DNA of 8,893 bases, taken from positions 1 through 8,893 of the forward strand of contig JAHECE010000105.1 in the NCBI GenBank assembly GCA_024641895.1. The letters are read 5' to 3'. Below, one piece after another: positions 1-6,504 of the stretch. The notes beneath the pieces were generated by a model, which was given only the letters and a program-made list of their open reading frames with translations, had not been told where the DNA came from and searched no databases. How positions within the stretch are numbered: the stretch's first letter is position 1; every line of letters begins with the position of its first letter. The stretch comes from Actinomycetales bacterium (GTDB lineage Bacteria; Actinomycetota; Actinomycetes; Actinomycetales; JAHECE01). The position numbers were made by a program, and so were the translations under genes.

Positions 1-97
1 CCACGCCAAGCGCAAGAATGTGGAAGTCGTCGGACTCAACGACGACAGCCTGGAACGCCTCGGCCGGCTCGGCGGTCATCTCGGCAGCGGGCACTGA
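1..97 (+). CDS. SulP-family anion transporter, C-terminal end (partial)
   Basis: The frame is open from the window's left edge (first full codon at 2) to TGA at 95-97 and encodes 31 residues. They include KNVEVVGLNDDSLERL and end in GGHLGSGH. This resembles the end of the STAS domain of SulP sulfate/anion permeases, where a VEVVGLNxxS strand-turn-helix is followed by a short tail with HLGxGH. SulP proteins are inner-membrane anion transporters and STAS is their cytoplasmic regulatory tail. Only the tail is visible, so substrate and start cannot be judged. A free-standing STAS protein is the main alternative. Confidence 0.65.
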   Translation, partial: HAKRKNVEVVGLNDDSLERLGRLGGHLGSGH

Positions 98-161
98 GCC
101 CCGTCTCCCGCACCCCGATACCTCCCGCTTCCACACATCCCCGCCGGTCATCCGTGCGACG

Positions 162-171
162 CTGGCGCCAG
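162..171. repeat. 10-bp perfect palindrome upstream of the DUF1622 gene
   Basis: CTGGCGCCAG is a perfect palindrome 33 bp before the GTG start of the DUF1622 gene, in the 107-bp gap after the SulP end. It could be a small operator, but palindromes this short are common in GC-rich DNA. No clear -10/-35 pair was seen next to it. Confidence 0.2.
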
Positions 172-204
172 AACTGTGCGTGACCACACGGAAGGAGACC
201 GGCC

Positions 205-627
205 GTGGTCGGGTTCACCAGCTTCGTGGAGGGGCTCACCGGTGGGGAGGGGTCCCTCACGCCGGTCCTCGAGCTGATCGCCGTCCTCTTCGAGGTGATC
301 GGCGTCGCCATCCTGGCTTTCGGCGGCCTCGCTCAGGGAGTGCGTGCCGTCCGCAGCACCATCGCGAAGCAACCCGCCTACGGTCAGCTGCGCCGCGGCC
401 TGGGCCGGGTTCTGCTACTCGGCCTGGAAGTGCTCGTCGCGGCCGACGTCGTCCGCACGGTTGCCGTCGAGACGACCCTCGAGAGCGTGGCCATCCTGGG
501 CTTGCTCGTCATCGTCCGAACGGTGCTCAGCTTCGCGCTCGCGGCCGAGGTGGACGGCGTCGTGCCGTGGCGCAGGGCGGAGCTCGAGGCGAAGATCCGC
601 GGGACGGCGCCGGACGCGTTCGACTGA
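205..627 (+). CDS. DUF1622 family small membrane protein
   Basis: This 140-residue protein starts at GTG 205, with GAAGGAG at 191-197 (7-nt spacing). Three hydrophobic stretches are visible, at about residues 20-43, 68-84 and 93-113. The family-like core reads LGRVLLLGLEVLVAADVVRT, followed by a VETTLESV loop and a conserved-looking VRTVLSFALAAEVDGVVPW segment. This matches the DUF1622 pattern as I know it: small three-helix inner-membrane proteins of unknown function, usually 110-140 residues. The C-terminus is charged and probably cytoplasmic. It follows the SulP end by 107 bp with its own ribosome site, so it may share that transcript or have its own promoter. No function can be assigned. 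Confidence 0.88.
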   Translation: MVGFTSFVEGLTGGEGSLTPVLELIAVLFEVIGVAILAFGGLAQGVRAVRSTIAKQPAYGQLRRGLGRVLLLGLEVLVAADVVRTVAVETTLESVAILGLLVIVRTVLSFALAAEVDGVVPWRRAELEAKIRGTAPDAFD

Positions 628-629
628 GA

Positions 630-644
630 CCGCCAGAACGGCGG
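630..644 (+). terminator. Small hairpin right after the DUF1622 stop
   Basis: CCGCC and GGCGG form a 5-bp stem with a 5-nt loop, starting 3 nt after the TGA. There is no T-tract. It is a weak terminator candidate and may work with the better hairpin at 679-699. Confidence 0.25.
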
Positions 645-678
645 CTCGGTCGGTCGGACATTTACGCCACTCGGCGCA

Positions 679-699
679 GCTCGTGGCCTGCCCACGAGC
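679..699. terminator. Hairpin between convergent genes, candidate bidirectional terminator
   Basis: GCTCGTGG and CCACGAGC form a perfect 8-bp stem around a 5-nt loop. The hairpin lies between the ends of the DUF1622 gene (+, ends 627) and the pilin gene (-, ends 817). Its position and symmetry fit a terminator used from both sides. There is no U-tract, which is common in high-GC actinobacteria. Confidence 0.5.
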
Positions 700-816
700 C
701 GCGGCCCGCTGAACTCGGCTAGGCATGCCACGCGCTTCGGGAGCAGCCGGCGCGGGGTCCGGGGCGCATCGATCGACTCCAGCGCCGTGCGCGACGCAGG
801 CGGCGTCCGAGCAAGG

Positions 817-1014
817 TCAGTCGCTGAGGGCGGCCACGACCGGCTGGATGAGCTCGACGACACGTCCACCGAGAGCGCCGACTGCGACGATGATGACGAG
901 TGCGATCCCCGCCGCGAGGATCGTGTATTCCACGGCGGAGGCGCCCCGCTCTTTGTTCCGCATGAGCCGGTGCTTCACCCAGTAGCTGATCAGAAGGTGC
1001 ACAGCGGCATTCAC
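817..1014 (-). CDS. Flp/Fap-type type IVb prepilin
   Basis: This 65-residue class III prepilin is the subunit of Flp pili assembled by Tad machinery. The signature is ERG then ASAVEYTILAAGIALVIIVA. A TadV-type prepilin peptidase would cut after Gly24, leaving Glu at +5 and Tyr at +6 of the mature pilin, followed by a single hydrophobic helix (about 31-48). The mature chain would be about 41 residues, within the usual Flp range. The start is GTG at 1014 because AGGAGG (complement of 1021-1026) lies 6 nt upstream. An internal ATG at 963 would give a shorter leader but has no comparable SD. The frame stays open upstream to 1206, but that part looks non-coding. No tad/cpa assembly gene is in the window, so the pilin is an orphan here or its cluster lies elsewhere. 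Confidence 0.85.
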   Translation of the reverse strand: MNAAVHLLISYWVKHRLMRNKERGASAVEYTILAAGIALVIIVAVGALGGRVVELIQPVVAALSD

Positions 1015-1045
1015 GCGCAACCTCCTGGACTCCCGGGTCGGCCAA

Positions 1046-1095
1046 AGAATCTGATGTCGAGTCACGAGTTTAGCACGCATTAGATTCACAGAAGA
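1046..1095 (-). promoter_or_regulatory. AT-rich patch upstream of the pilin gene, candidate promoter
   Basis: The DNA upstream of the pilin gene has an unusually AT-rich stretch for this window. On the minus strand it contains TAAACT (complement of 1067-1072), a 4-of-6 match to a -10 box, which would give a leader of roughly 45 nt before the GTG. No convincing -35 is seen at 17 bp. The gap 1015-1288 otherwise holds nothing I can name, apart from a possible longer N-terminus of the cupin gene. Confidence 0.25.
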
Positions 1096-1288
1096 AGCGG
1101 ACGCGACCGCCACCGCTCGCAAACGGATCGAAGGAACCCATTGTTTGCGCGGCACAGCACGTGACAAGCCAGTGCCGGGGCCGCGCAGACCTCGAAAGGA
1201 GTACACGGGTCACGGAGCCCACGTGAGCGCGCCAACCTTCGTCCCCTGTTCGATCGGCGGACGGGGGCACGAGGGCGCACCCTTAGCC

Positions 1289-1633
1289 ATGAGCAGCGAT
1301 CCGGTGGTCATCAACCCCGAGCACTACCGAGTCGTGTTCGAGAACGACCGGGTCCGGGTCCTGGAGTACAACGACGCGCCTGGAGACCGGACCGAACCCC
1401 ACGAGCACCCCGACAGCGTGATGATCACCCTGAGCGCGTTCAGCCGCCGCCTCGTGTCCGGGGGGGCTGAACGCGACCTCAGGCTCGAGGTCGGCCGAGC
1501 GTCCTGGCTGCCCGCTCAGCGCCACCACGGCGAGAACATCGGCGACTCCCCCACGCACGTCATCTTCGTCGAACTCAAGGACGCGAGCACGGCGTCCGAC
1601 GACGCAGGCGCCGCTCTCGGACCTTCGAGCTGA
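1289..1633 (+). CDS. Small single-domain cupin protein
   Basis: This 114-residue, probably cytoplasmic protein opens with MSSDPVVINPEHYRVVFEND. Cupin motif 1 is seen as PGDRTEPHEHPDSV (His38 and His40 as likely metal ligands). Motif 2 is in the stretch WLPAQRHHGENIGDSP (His79/His80). It ends with a VIFVELK strand, as in the short stand-alone cupins often annotated as cytoplasmic cupin proteins. The reaction is unknown. The ATG at 1289 is chosen because homology-like sequence begins there, but its SD is weak. An in-frame GTG at 1223 has a nearby GGAG and would add 22 residues of no recognisable character. The acidic/Ala tail after about residue 98 looks disordered. The gene converges on the metalloprotease with a gap of 4 bp, so the two transcripts may overlap at their 3' ends. 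Confidence 0.85.
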   Translation: MSSDPVVINPEHYRVVFENDRVRVLEYNDAPGDRTEPHEHPDSVMITLSAFSRRLVSGGAERDLRLEVGRASWLPAQRHHGENIGDSPTHVIFVELKDASTASDDAGAALGPSS

Positions 1634-1637
1634 CCCC

Positions 1638-2705
1638 CTACCAGTACATCAGCGCGGTCGTGCCGGACTGCCCTGCCCAGTAGAGCCTGGTCCGGAGCAC
1701 GTAGCGCCGCCCCTTGAAGAGCTTCACCGTGAACTGCGCGTTGCGGTCGGTCCCGCTGTCGTCGTCGCCAGTGACATAGCGCAGGTCGCCGTCGACGTCT
1801 TCGAAGAGGACGACGACGGTGTCCGCCGCACCGAACGTCGACACGGTGTACTTGCGTGTCCCGGGAGGCTGCACGAGGAAGTCGGACTGCTGGCCAGGTT
1901 CGATGGCGAGCTGGGCCGAGACGAACGGCTCGAGGGTCGGCATCGTCGGCGCGAGAGGCGGGAACCAACGCTTGACCCATTCTCGGTCGACAGCGGAGAG
2001 GCCACCGGGCGGGTTCAAACCGGCCCGGTACTTGGCCGGCTTCGTGATGAGGCCTGCCGGGAACCAGTACTCCATCACTGAGTCCGGGTCCCACGTGGAG
2101 CCCTCGACCTCGCTGGTGTCGAGCTTGCGGAGCACGTTGCGGAAGGTCTGGTCCCGAGACCAGCTGTTCGGCGGGCCACCGAAGAAGTCGTAGACCTTCT
2201 GCTCGTCCCACACGATCCCCGCGAAGGGATTCTGGTGCTCGTGCGGCAACCCGAGGGTGTGGCCGATCTCGTGCAGCGCCGTGGAGTGCCCGTAGTCGTC
2301 CGTCAGATCCCAGCCGAAGTTCATCGTGGCCTCGTCCGCACCGATCCCGAGAACATCCCTGCCCACGTAGGACCACGAACCGTCCGCCTGGTCGAAGGCG
2401 ATCCGGACCTCGGCCTCGGAACGGTCGATGACCTCGACGAACTCGAGCCCGATCCCCAGCCCCTTCCACTCCAGGAAGGCATTCCGGACGGCCTGTCGCT
2501 GAGGCTCCGGCCCGCCGTCGAACCAGTAGTGAAGCAACGTGCCGTTGACCCACGTGGACCTCATGACCCGGATAGCCCTGAGCCGGTTGATCGTGAGCTC
2601 CGGGGAGAGTTCCGGGACGGTCCGCGGCTTGACGTCGCAGAACTGCCTGGCGACCTGCTCGCTCTCGACGTCGTTGCTCTTCCTGCTCGAGTCCTTGCCG
2701 GCCAT
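1638..2705 (-). CDS. Astacin-like (M12A-type) zinc metalloprotease
   Basis: This 355-residue protein carries the extended zinc motif HEIGHTLGLPHE. His145, His149 and His155 would be zinc ligands and Glu146 the catalytic base. The Met-turn SVMEY (Met211) supplies the Tyr213 typical of astacins. Residues about 48-140 resemble the astacin N-lobe (WVNGTLLHYWFD, then AFLEWKGLGIGLEFVEV). Residues about 262-355 form a beta-rich C-terminal domain with GQQSDFLVQPPG and alternating hydrophobic strands, like a pre-peptidase C-terminal (PPC-type) domain; that label is tentative. The start is ATG at 2705, with GAGGAGG 6 nt upstream. A GTG at 2771 has no SD and falls in a repeat. There is no signal peptide or transmembrane segment: the N-terminus is hydrophilic (MAGKDSSRKSNDVESEQ). 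That is odd for a family that is mostly secreted. It follows the HtrA-like gene by 210 bp on the same strand. Confidence 0.88.
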   Translation of the reverse strand: MAGKDSSRKSNDVESEQVARQFCDVKPRTVPELSPELTINRLRAIRVMRSTWVNGTLLHYWFDGGPEPQRQAVRNAFLEWKGLGIGLEFVEVIDRSEAEVRIAFDQADGSWSYVGRDVLGIGADEATMNFGWDLTDDYGHSTALHEIGHTLGLPHEHQNPFAGIVWDEQKVYDFFGGPPNSWSRDQTFRNVLRKLDTSEVEGSTWDPDSVMEYWFPAGLITKPAKYRAGLNPPGGLSAVDREWVKRWFPPLAPTMPTLEPFVSAQLAIEPGQQSDFLVQPPGTRKYTVSTFGAADTVVVLFEDVDGDLRYVTGDDDSGTDRNAQFTVKLFKGRRYVLRTRLYWAGQSGTTALMYW

Positions 2706-2766
2706 GGGAGTCCTCCTCGGGCGCGCGACGATGGGGCGCAGTCCTGGCAAGGATCGCGCCTGCCTC

Positions 2767-2793
2767 GTCACGGCCTCGTCACACAGCCGTCAC
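2767..2793 (-). promoter_or_regulatory. Three GTCAC direct repeats at 11-bp spacing, candidate operator
   Basis: GTCAC occurs at 2767-2771, 2778-2782 and 2789-2793, a repeat of exactly one helical turn. The first two copies share the longer CCTCGTCAC. The block lies 62-88 bp upstream of the metalloprotease start. Direct repeats with an 11-bp period are the binding format of some actinobacterial response regulators (PhoP boxes) and SARP activators. The match here is to the format, not to a known consensus. Confidence 0.35.
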
Positions 2794-2869
2794 CGACCCG
2801 AGGACGGGAGCCGCCCGTCGACGTCGCGAGCGCCCGTCGGTACGGTCATGCGACCACGGGACAGCGGAC

Positions 2870-2903
2870 CTGCCCGGGCTTGCGGGCGGCCGAGGCCCGG
2901 CAG
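2870..2903 (-). terminator. Hairpin after the HtrA-like gene, candidate terminator
   Basis: CTGCCCGGGC (2870-2879) and GCCCGGCAG (2895-2903) pair over 9 bp with one bulged C, around a 15-nt loop. The hairpin starts 12 nt after the stop codon of the HtrA-like gene, which reads right to left. There is no U-tract. If it works, the metalloprotease downstream needs its own promoter, which fits the repeats at 2767-2793. Confidence 0.35.
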
Positions 2904-2915
2904 CCACCGTCCGGC

Positions 2916-3887
2916 TCAACCTTCGTCGAGCTCCACCGGGACCGCGATGACATCGACCATCGCGCCGTTGCGGTACGTCGTGATCGCCAGCGGGCTGCCC
3001 ACAGGGTGCCCGACAAGGCAGCGTTGCAGCGACCGCACGTCCCCGACAGGCCGGTCTCCCACCGTGACCACGAGATCTCCGACGCATAGCCCCGCCCGCG
3101 CCGCGGGGCTGTGCGTCTCGACGTGGACGATCCGAATCCCCTGCTCCCGACCCATCTTCGCCACGAGGGCAGCCGGCAGGGGCGAGGGCGCGGCCGCCAG
3201 GCCGAGGTAGGCCCGGCGCACGCGCCCCTCGTGCAGGAGAGCCTCGACGACGCGCCGCGTCGCGCTGTTGATCGGCACCGCGAGACCGAGGCCGACGCCC
3301 GCCACGGCGGTGTTGATGCCGACGACGCACGACGTCGCGTCCACCAGCGCGCCGCCGGAGTTGCCCGGGTCGAGCGCGATGTCGGTCCGGATGACGTCCT
3401 CGACGGTGCGGACGTGCCGTCCGCCCTGGGCCGGGCGGGACCGGCCCAGGGCACTGACCACGCCGGTCGTGACCGACCCGGCCAGGCCGAGCGCGTTGCC
3501 CAGGGCGACCACGAGCTGACCGACCTCGAGGGTGTCCGCGTCGCCGAAGCGCGCCGCGGGCGGCGTCGGGGCATCGGTCCGCAAGGCAGCGAGATCGGTG
3601 CGACGATCCACCCCGACGACGGCGCAGCCGGCCTGAGTGCCGTCGGTAAACCACGCGATGCATGCCTGAGCAAGGCCGACGACGTGCGCGTTCGTCAGGA
3701 GTATCCCGTTGTCGAGCACGACGGCCGAGCCGGATCCGAGCGACCGGGCGCCTTCGCCCGCGCGGTTGAGGGCCACGAGGGCTGCCACCGACGGCGCGAC
3801 GTCGCGCACGATGGCCGAGACGGCCGCCGAGCAGGTATCACGTGCGACGGCGCCCCCCGCCTGCTCACCGTCCGTCCAGCTGACCAT
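2916..3887 (-). CDS. HtrA-like trypsin-fold serine protease with PDZ domain
   Basis: This 323-residue S1C-family protein shows a catalytic triad of His68 (LLTNAHVV), Asp98 (RRTDLAAL) and Ser177 (DPGNSGGAL). LGSGSAVVLDNGILLTN and the long VVALGNALGLAGSVTTGVVSAL segment are typical of HtrA/DegP proteases. Residues about 228-316 form a PDZ domain (YLGLAA, then SPAARAGLCVGDLVVTVGDRPVGD). HtrA proteins degrade misfolded proteins, usually in the periplasm or outside the membrane. Here the N-terminus (MVSWTDGEQAGGAVARD) has no signal peptide and no membrane anchor, unlike most actinobacterial HtrAs. The ATG at 3887 has AAGGAGG just upstream, so the short N-terminus looks genuine. Six cysteines (19, 76, 88, 187, 268, 290) are many for a cytosolic actinobacterial protein. 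It is transcribed divergently from the LolA/ABC operon. Confidence 0.9.
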   Translation of the reverse strand: MVSWTDGEQAGGAVARDTCSAAVSAIVRDVAPSVAALVALNRAGEGARSLGSGSAVVLDNGILLTNAHVVGLAQACIAWFTDGTQAGCAVVGVDRRTDLAALRTDAPTPPAARFGDADTLEVGQLVVALGNALGLAGSVTTGVVSALGRSRPAQGGRHVRTVEDVIRTDIALDPGNSGGALVDATSCVVGINTAVAGVGLGLAVPINSATRRVVEALLHEGRVRRAYLGLAAAPSPLPAALVAKMGREQGIRIVHVETHSPAARAGLCVGDLVVTVGDRPVGDVRSLQRCLVGHPVGSPLAITTYRNGAMVDVIAVPVELDEG

Positions 3888-4251
3888 CCCGACCTCCTTG
3901 TCGACGGGTCAACGCCTCCGCGCCCGCCGGCCCAGGCCGCCGCCGCCGTCCGCTCAGGGCTTGGCCGGGGGTCGCGTCGCTGCGACCGCCCGACACCTGG
4001 TTCGCCCGGCGGTGGTGGGGCACGTCGGCGGGGCCGTGCGTGCCCGCTTGGGGGGTGGACGATGCACTTCACGGTAGCGGCCTGGAACGTCGACTTCACG
4101 CTTTCGTGCCGGAGGCCTCTGGGGCGCTCGTGCTCCGAGGCCTGGCGGGCCGCCCGCTGGTGGCAGTCCCGCACTGCTGCGACGTACTGTCGTGCGATGA
4201 GGACGACGTCGGCGGGCCTGCGCACGGGCACCCCGCACGTCACGAGCGTCG

Positions 4252-4268
4252 GACGTTCCAGGAACGTC
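4252..4268. promoter_or_regulatory. 17-bp perfect inverted repeat, candidate operator
   Basis: GACGTTCC (4252-4259) and GGAACGTC (4261-4268) are perfect inverted repeats around a single A, 23 bp before the LolA-like ATG. The right half contains the GGAAC that begins the ECF-type promoter match. A repressor bound here would block that promoter. It could also fold as a cruciform, but an RNA hairpin is unlikely with a 1-nt loop. Confidence 0.45.
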
Positions 4269-4286
4269 GGGCACGGCAGGAGCGTT
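4261..4286 (+). promoter_or_regulatory. GGAAC-N18-GTT, candidate ECF-sigma promoter
   Basis: GGAAC at 4261-4265 and GTT at 4284-4286 are separated by exactly 18 bp. This is the format of actinobacterial SigR/SigH/SigE-type ECF promoters (GGAAY-N18-20-GTT). Transcription usually begins 6-9 nt after the GTT, which here is at or just inside the ATG at 4292, so the mRNA could be leaderless. A GGAG at 4279-4282 could still act as SD for a transcript from further upstream. Confidence 0.4.
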
Positions 4287-4291
4287 GAGCA

Positions 4292-5509
4292 ATGGTGAGC
4301 AAGCGCGTTGCACGTTGGCTTCCAGCCGTGACCGTCGCTGCGGTGATCGCAACCGGCTCGGTCGCCCTCGGATCTCAGGCGGGTGCCGTCGACGACCTGC
4401 CTGACAAGTCCGCGGCCGAGATCCTCGCGCTCATCGCCGAGCACGACGTCGTGGCGTTCTCCGGCACGGTAGAGCAGACCGCTGATCTCGGGATCCCCCA
4501 GGTTCCGGCAGAGATGGGCCCACCCGGAACCGGCAGCGCCTCGGCGCTCGAGCTGCTCACCGCATCGCACACGGCGCGCGTCTACGTCGACCGTCCCAGG
4601 CTCCGGCTCCAGGTCCTCGACCGGCTCGGCGAGCGTGATCTCGTCGTCACCGACGACGACGTGTGGTTCTACGACTCCGCCGAGAACGCGGCGACTCGCG
4701 TGGTTGTCCCGACGGAGATGCCGACCAGCGACTTCCCCGACGACCTCCCTCGCGATCTCCTCGACAGGCTGCCTGAAGGATTCCTCGAGGAGCTCACCGG
4801 AGGGAAGGCCCCGGGAGCCGGCGCGGACGAGGATGCGTCCTCGTCGGGCCTCGCCTTCGGACGTGATGCGACGCCGGTCGAGATCGCCGAGGACGTGCTC
4901 GCCTCGCTCGGGTCGAGCACGCAGGTCACGGTCGGCGCTGACACGGCAGTCGCGGGACGCTCGGCCTACTCCCTCGTCCTGACGCCCCTGAGTACCGAGA
5001 CCCTCGTCGGATCCATCTCGATCGCCGCTGACGCCGAGACGGGCATGCCGCTGAGCGTCGTCGTCCGGGCGCGCGGGCAGGACTCGCCGGCCTGGTCAAT
5101 GGCCTTCACGTCCCTGACGCTTGACACTCCCGACCCGGCGCGTTTCGAGTTCACGCCGCCGCCCGGAGCGACGATCGAGGAGCCCTTCGTCGAAGGAGCG
5201 AACCACGAGGAAATGGCTCCCGACGACGCCGCGCAGGACGAGACGTCGACGGCCTCCGACGGCGCCCTGGCGGGACCTGCCGCCGAGCCTGCCGTGCACG
5301 GGTCCGGCTGGGACACCGTGATCGAGGTTCCGGCGGGCGCGGAGAGCCAGAGCGCTCTGCAGGACGCGCTGCTCATGCAGGTGACGACCGAGGTGCCGGG
5401 CGGGCGCGCTCTCACGACGTCGCTGCTGAGCGTACTGATGACCGATGACGGCCGGGTGCTCGCGGGGGCGGTCACCGTGGAACGGTTGCGCGCCGTGGCG
5501 GCGGAGTGA
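4292..5509 (+). CDS. Secreted LolA/RseB-like protein, first gene of an ABC operon
   Basis: This 405-residue protein has a Sec signal peptide: a basic start MVSKRVARW, a hydrophobic core at 10-26 and probable cleavage at AGA-VDD near residue 32. No lipobox Cys is present, so it should be released or held by its partner. Residues about 40-290 are beta-rich with the LolA/RseB-like pattern: TARVYVDRPRLRLQVLD, DLVVTDDDVWFYDS, and later SISIAADAETGMPLSVVVRA with FEFTPPPGATI. An acidic, Ala-rich linker (about 297-335) leads to a small C-terminal domain (GWDTVIEVPAG through VLMTDDGRVLAGAVTVERL). Actinobacterial proteins of this build are commonly annotated as LolA-like carriers and sit next to an ABC transporter. 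Binding a lipid or hydrophobic ligand is an inference. Its TGA overlaps the GTG of the ATPase gene (GTGA at 5506-5509), implying translational coupling. Confidence 0.82.
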   Translation: MVSKRVARWLPAVTVAAVIATGSVALGSQAGAVDDLPDKSAAEILALIAEHDVVAFSGTVEQTADLGIPQVPAEMGPPGTGSASALELLTASHTARVYVDRPRLRLQVLDRLGERDLVVTDDDVWFYDSAENAATRVVVPTEMPTSDFPDDLPRDLLDRLPEGFLEELTGGKAPGAGADEDASSSGLAFGRDATPVEIAEDVLASLGSSTQVTVGADTAVAGRSAYSLVLTPLSTETLVGSISIAADAETGMPLSVVVRARGQDSPAWSMAFTSLTLDTPDPARFEFTPPPGATIEEPFVEGANHEEMAPDDAAQDETSTASDGALAGPAAEPAVHGSGWDTVIEVPAGAESQSALQDALLMQVTTEVPGGRALTTSLLSVLMTDDGRVLAGAVTVERLRAVAAE

Positions 5510-6504
5510 CCGAGCTGGCGATCGAGACCCGGGGGCTGACCAAGAGGTTCGGCCGTCAGGCCGCAGTCGACGGCATCGACCTCGCAGTCCCGCGCGGCGC
5601 CGTCTACGGGTTCCTCGGGCCGAACGGCTCGGGCAAGACGACCACGATCCGCGTGATGCTGGGTCTGGCCGCGGCGACGAGCGGCGAGGTCAGCATCCTC
5701 GGCGAAGAAATGCCCCGTCACCTCCGCGACGTCCTCCCGCGCGTCGGCGCGCTCGTCGAGGGCCCGGCCTTCTACCCCTACCTCTCGGGCGCGGCCAACC
5801 TGCACCGACTCGACACGGCGGACCGGCACGCGCCGTCGTCGACGCGCTCGACGCGCGTGGCCCGCGCGCTCGAGCGCGTCGGGCTCTCGCACGCCGCGGG
5901 CAAGAGGGTGCGCGCCTACTCCCTCGGCATGAAGCAGAGGCTCGGCATCGCCAATGCGCTCCTGTCCCCGCGCGAGCTGCTCGTCCTCGACGAACCGACG
6001 AACGGACTCGACCCGCAGGGCACCCGCGAGGTCCGCGCCCTCGTGCGCTCCCTGGCCGCCGAGGGCACCACGGTGTTCGTCTCGAGCCATCTGCTGGCCG
6101 AGGTCGAGCAGATGTGCACCCACGCCGGCGTGATGAGCGCGGGCTCGTTGGTGGCACAGGGCGGCCTCGACGACCTGCGGCGGGTCGGCCGGGCGTACGT
6201 GCGGCTCAGGACTCCCGACGCCGACGCCGCCCGTGCCGTCCTGGCTAGCCTCCGCCTCGACCTCGACGACGCCGTGGGGGCGCAGGCTGAGCCGGCAGAG
6301 CACCGACAGTCCACGGCTCAGGGCGCGGACGCCGGCGAGGAAGTCGTCTCGGCCGTGCTGCCGCTGGGCTCCCCCGCGCCCGAGGCGATCGTCGCGGCCC
6401 TGGTCCGCGCCGAGGTCCGCGTGCGCGGCTTTGCTGTGGAGGGTGCCAGTCTCGAGGAGCGCTTCGTGGCCCTGACCGGGGAGGGCTTCGACATTGCCCA
6501 GTGA
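5506..6504 (+). CDS. ABC transporter ATP-binding protein, BcrA/CcmA-type
   Basis: This 332-residue protein has a full nucleotide-binding domain in residues 1-225. Walker A is GPNGSGKTT (38-46), the signature is the relaxed YSLGMKQR form (138-145) rather than LSGGQ, Walker B is LLVLDEP (158-164), and the H-loop His is 195 (VSSHLL). GALVEGPAFYPYLSG before the signature is typical of ABC-2 drug/lantibiotic and lipid-type exporters. Residues about 228-332 form a C-terminal extension with an Ala/Gln/Glu-rich linker (about 257-280) and a terminal segment VEGASLEERFVALTGE common to this group. GTG at 5506 overlaps the upstream stop and no strong SD is seen, so coupling is likely. It should power the permease encoded next. 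Substrate unknown. Confidence 0.93.
   Translation: MTELAIETRGLTKRFGRQAAVDGIDLAVPRGAVYGFLGPNGSGKTTTIRVMLGLAAATSGEVSILGEEMPRHLRDVLPRVGALVEGPAFYPYLSGAANLHRLDTADRHAPSSTRSTRVARALERVGLSHAAGKRVRAYSLGMKQRLGIANALLSPRELLVLDEPTNGLDPQGTREVRALVRSLAAEGTTVFVSSHLLAEVEQMCTHAGVMSAGSLVAQGGLDDLRRVGRAYVRLRTPDADAARAVLASLRLDLDDAVGAQAEPAEHRQSTAQGADAGEEVVSAVLPLGSPAPEAIVAALVRAEVRVRGFAVEGASLEERFVALTGEGFDIAQ

Larger units (their letters stand above)
3888..4291. other. 404-bp divergent intergenic region without a convincing gene
   Basis: This gap separates the HtrA-like gene (-) from the LolA-like gene (+). Open frames here read as Arg/Pro-rich shadow sequence and have no SD or family resemblance. Visible structure is a GGTCGC/GCGACC inverted repeat with a 6-nt loop (3970-3987) in the HtrA leader side, and the palindrome and promoter-like elements at 4252-4286. 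GGAACGTCG occurs twice (from 4084 and from 4261). I could not find a convincing promoter for the HtrA-like gene. Confidence 0.6.

Noticed and set aside
793..807. GACGC/GCGTC hairpin as terminator of the pilin gene
   Set aside because: A 5-bp stem is weak, and the 8-bp hairpin at 679-699 is a better candidate for both converging genes.
4040..4288. Possible small protein of 82 residues ending just before the LolA-like gene, with several Cys and His
   Set aside because: No SD, no metal-binding spacing (CC, C and H are scattered) and random-looking composition. The frame covers the promoter elements.
3111..4298. 395-codon plus-strand frame over the HtrA-like gene and the intergenic region
   Set aside because: It is a shadow of the HtrA-like gene, with no recognisable domain. 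The HtrA triad and PDZ domain on the other strand are decisive.
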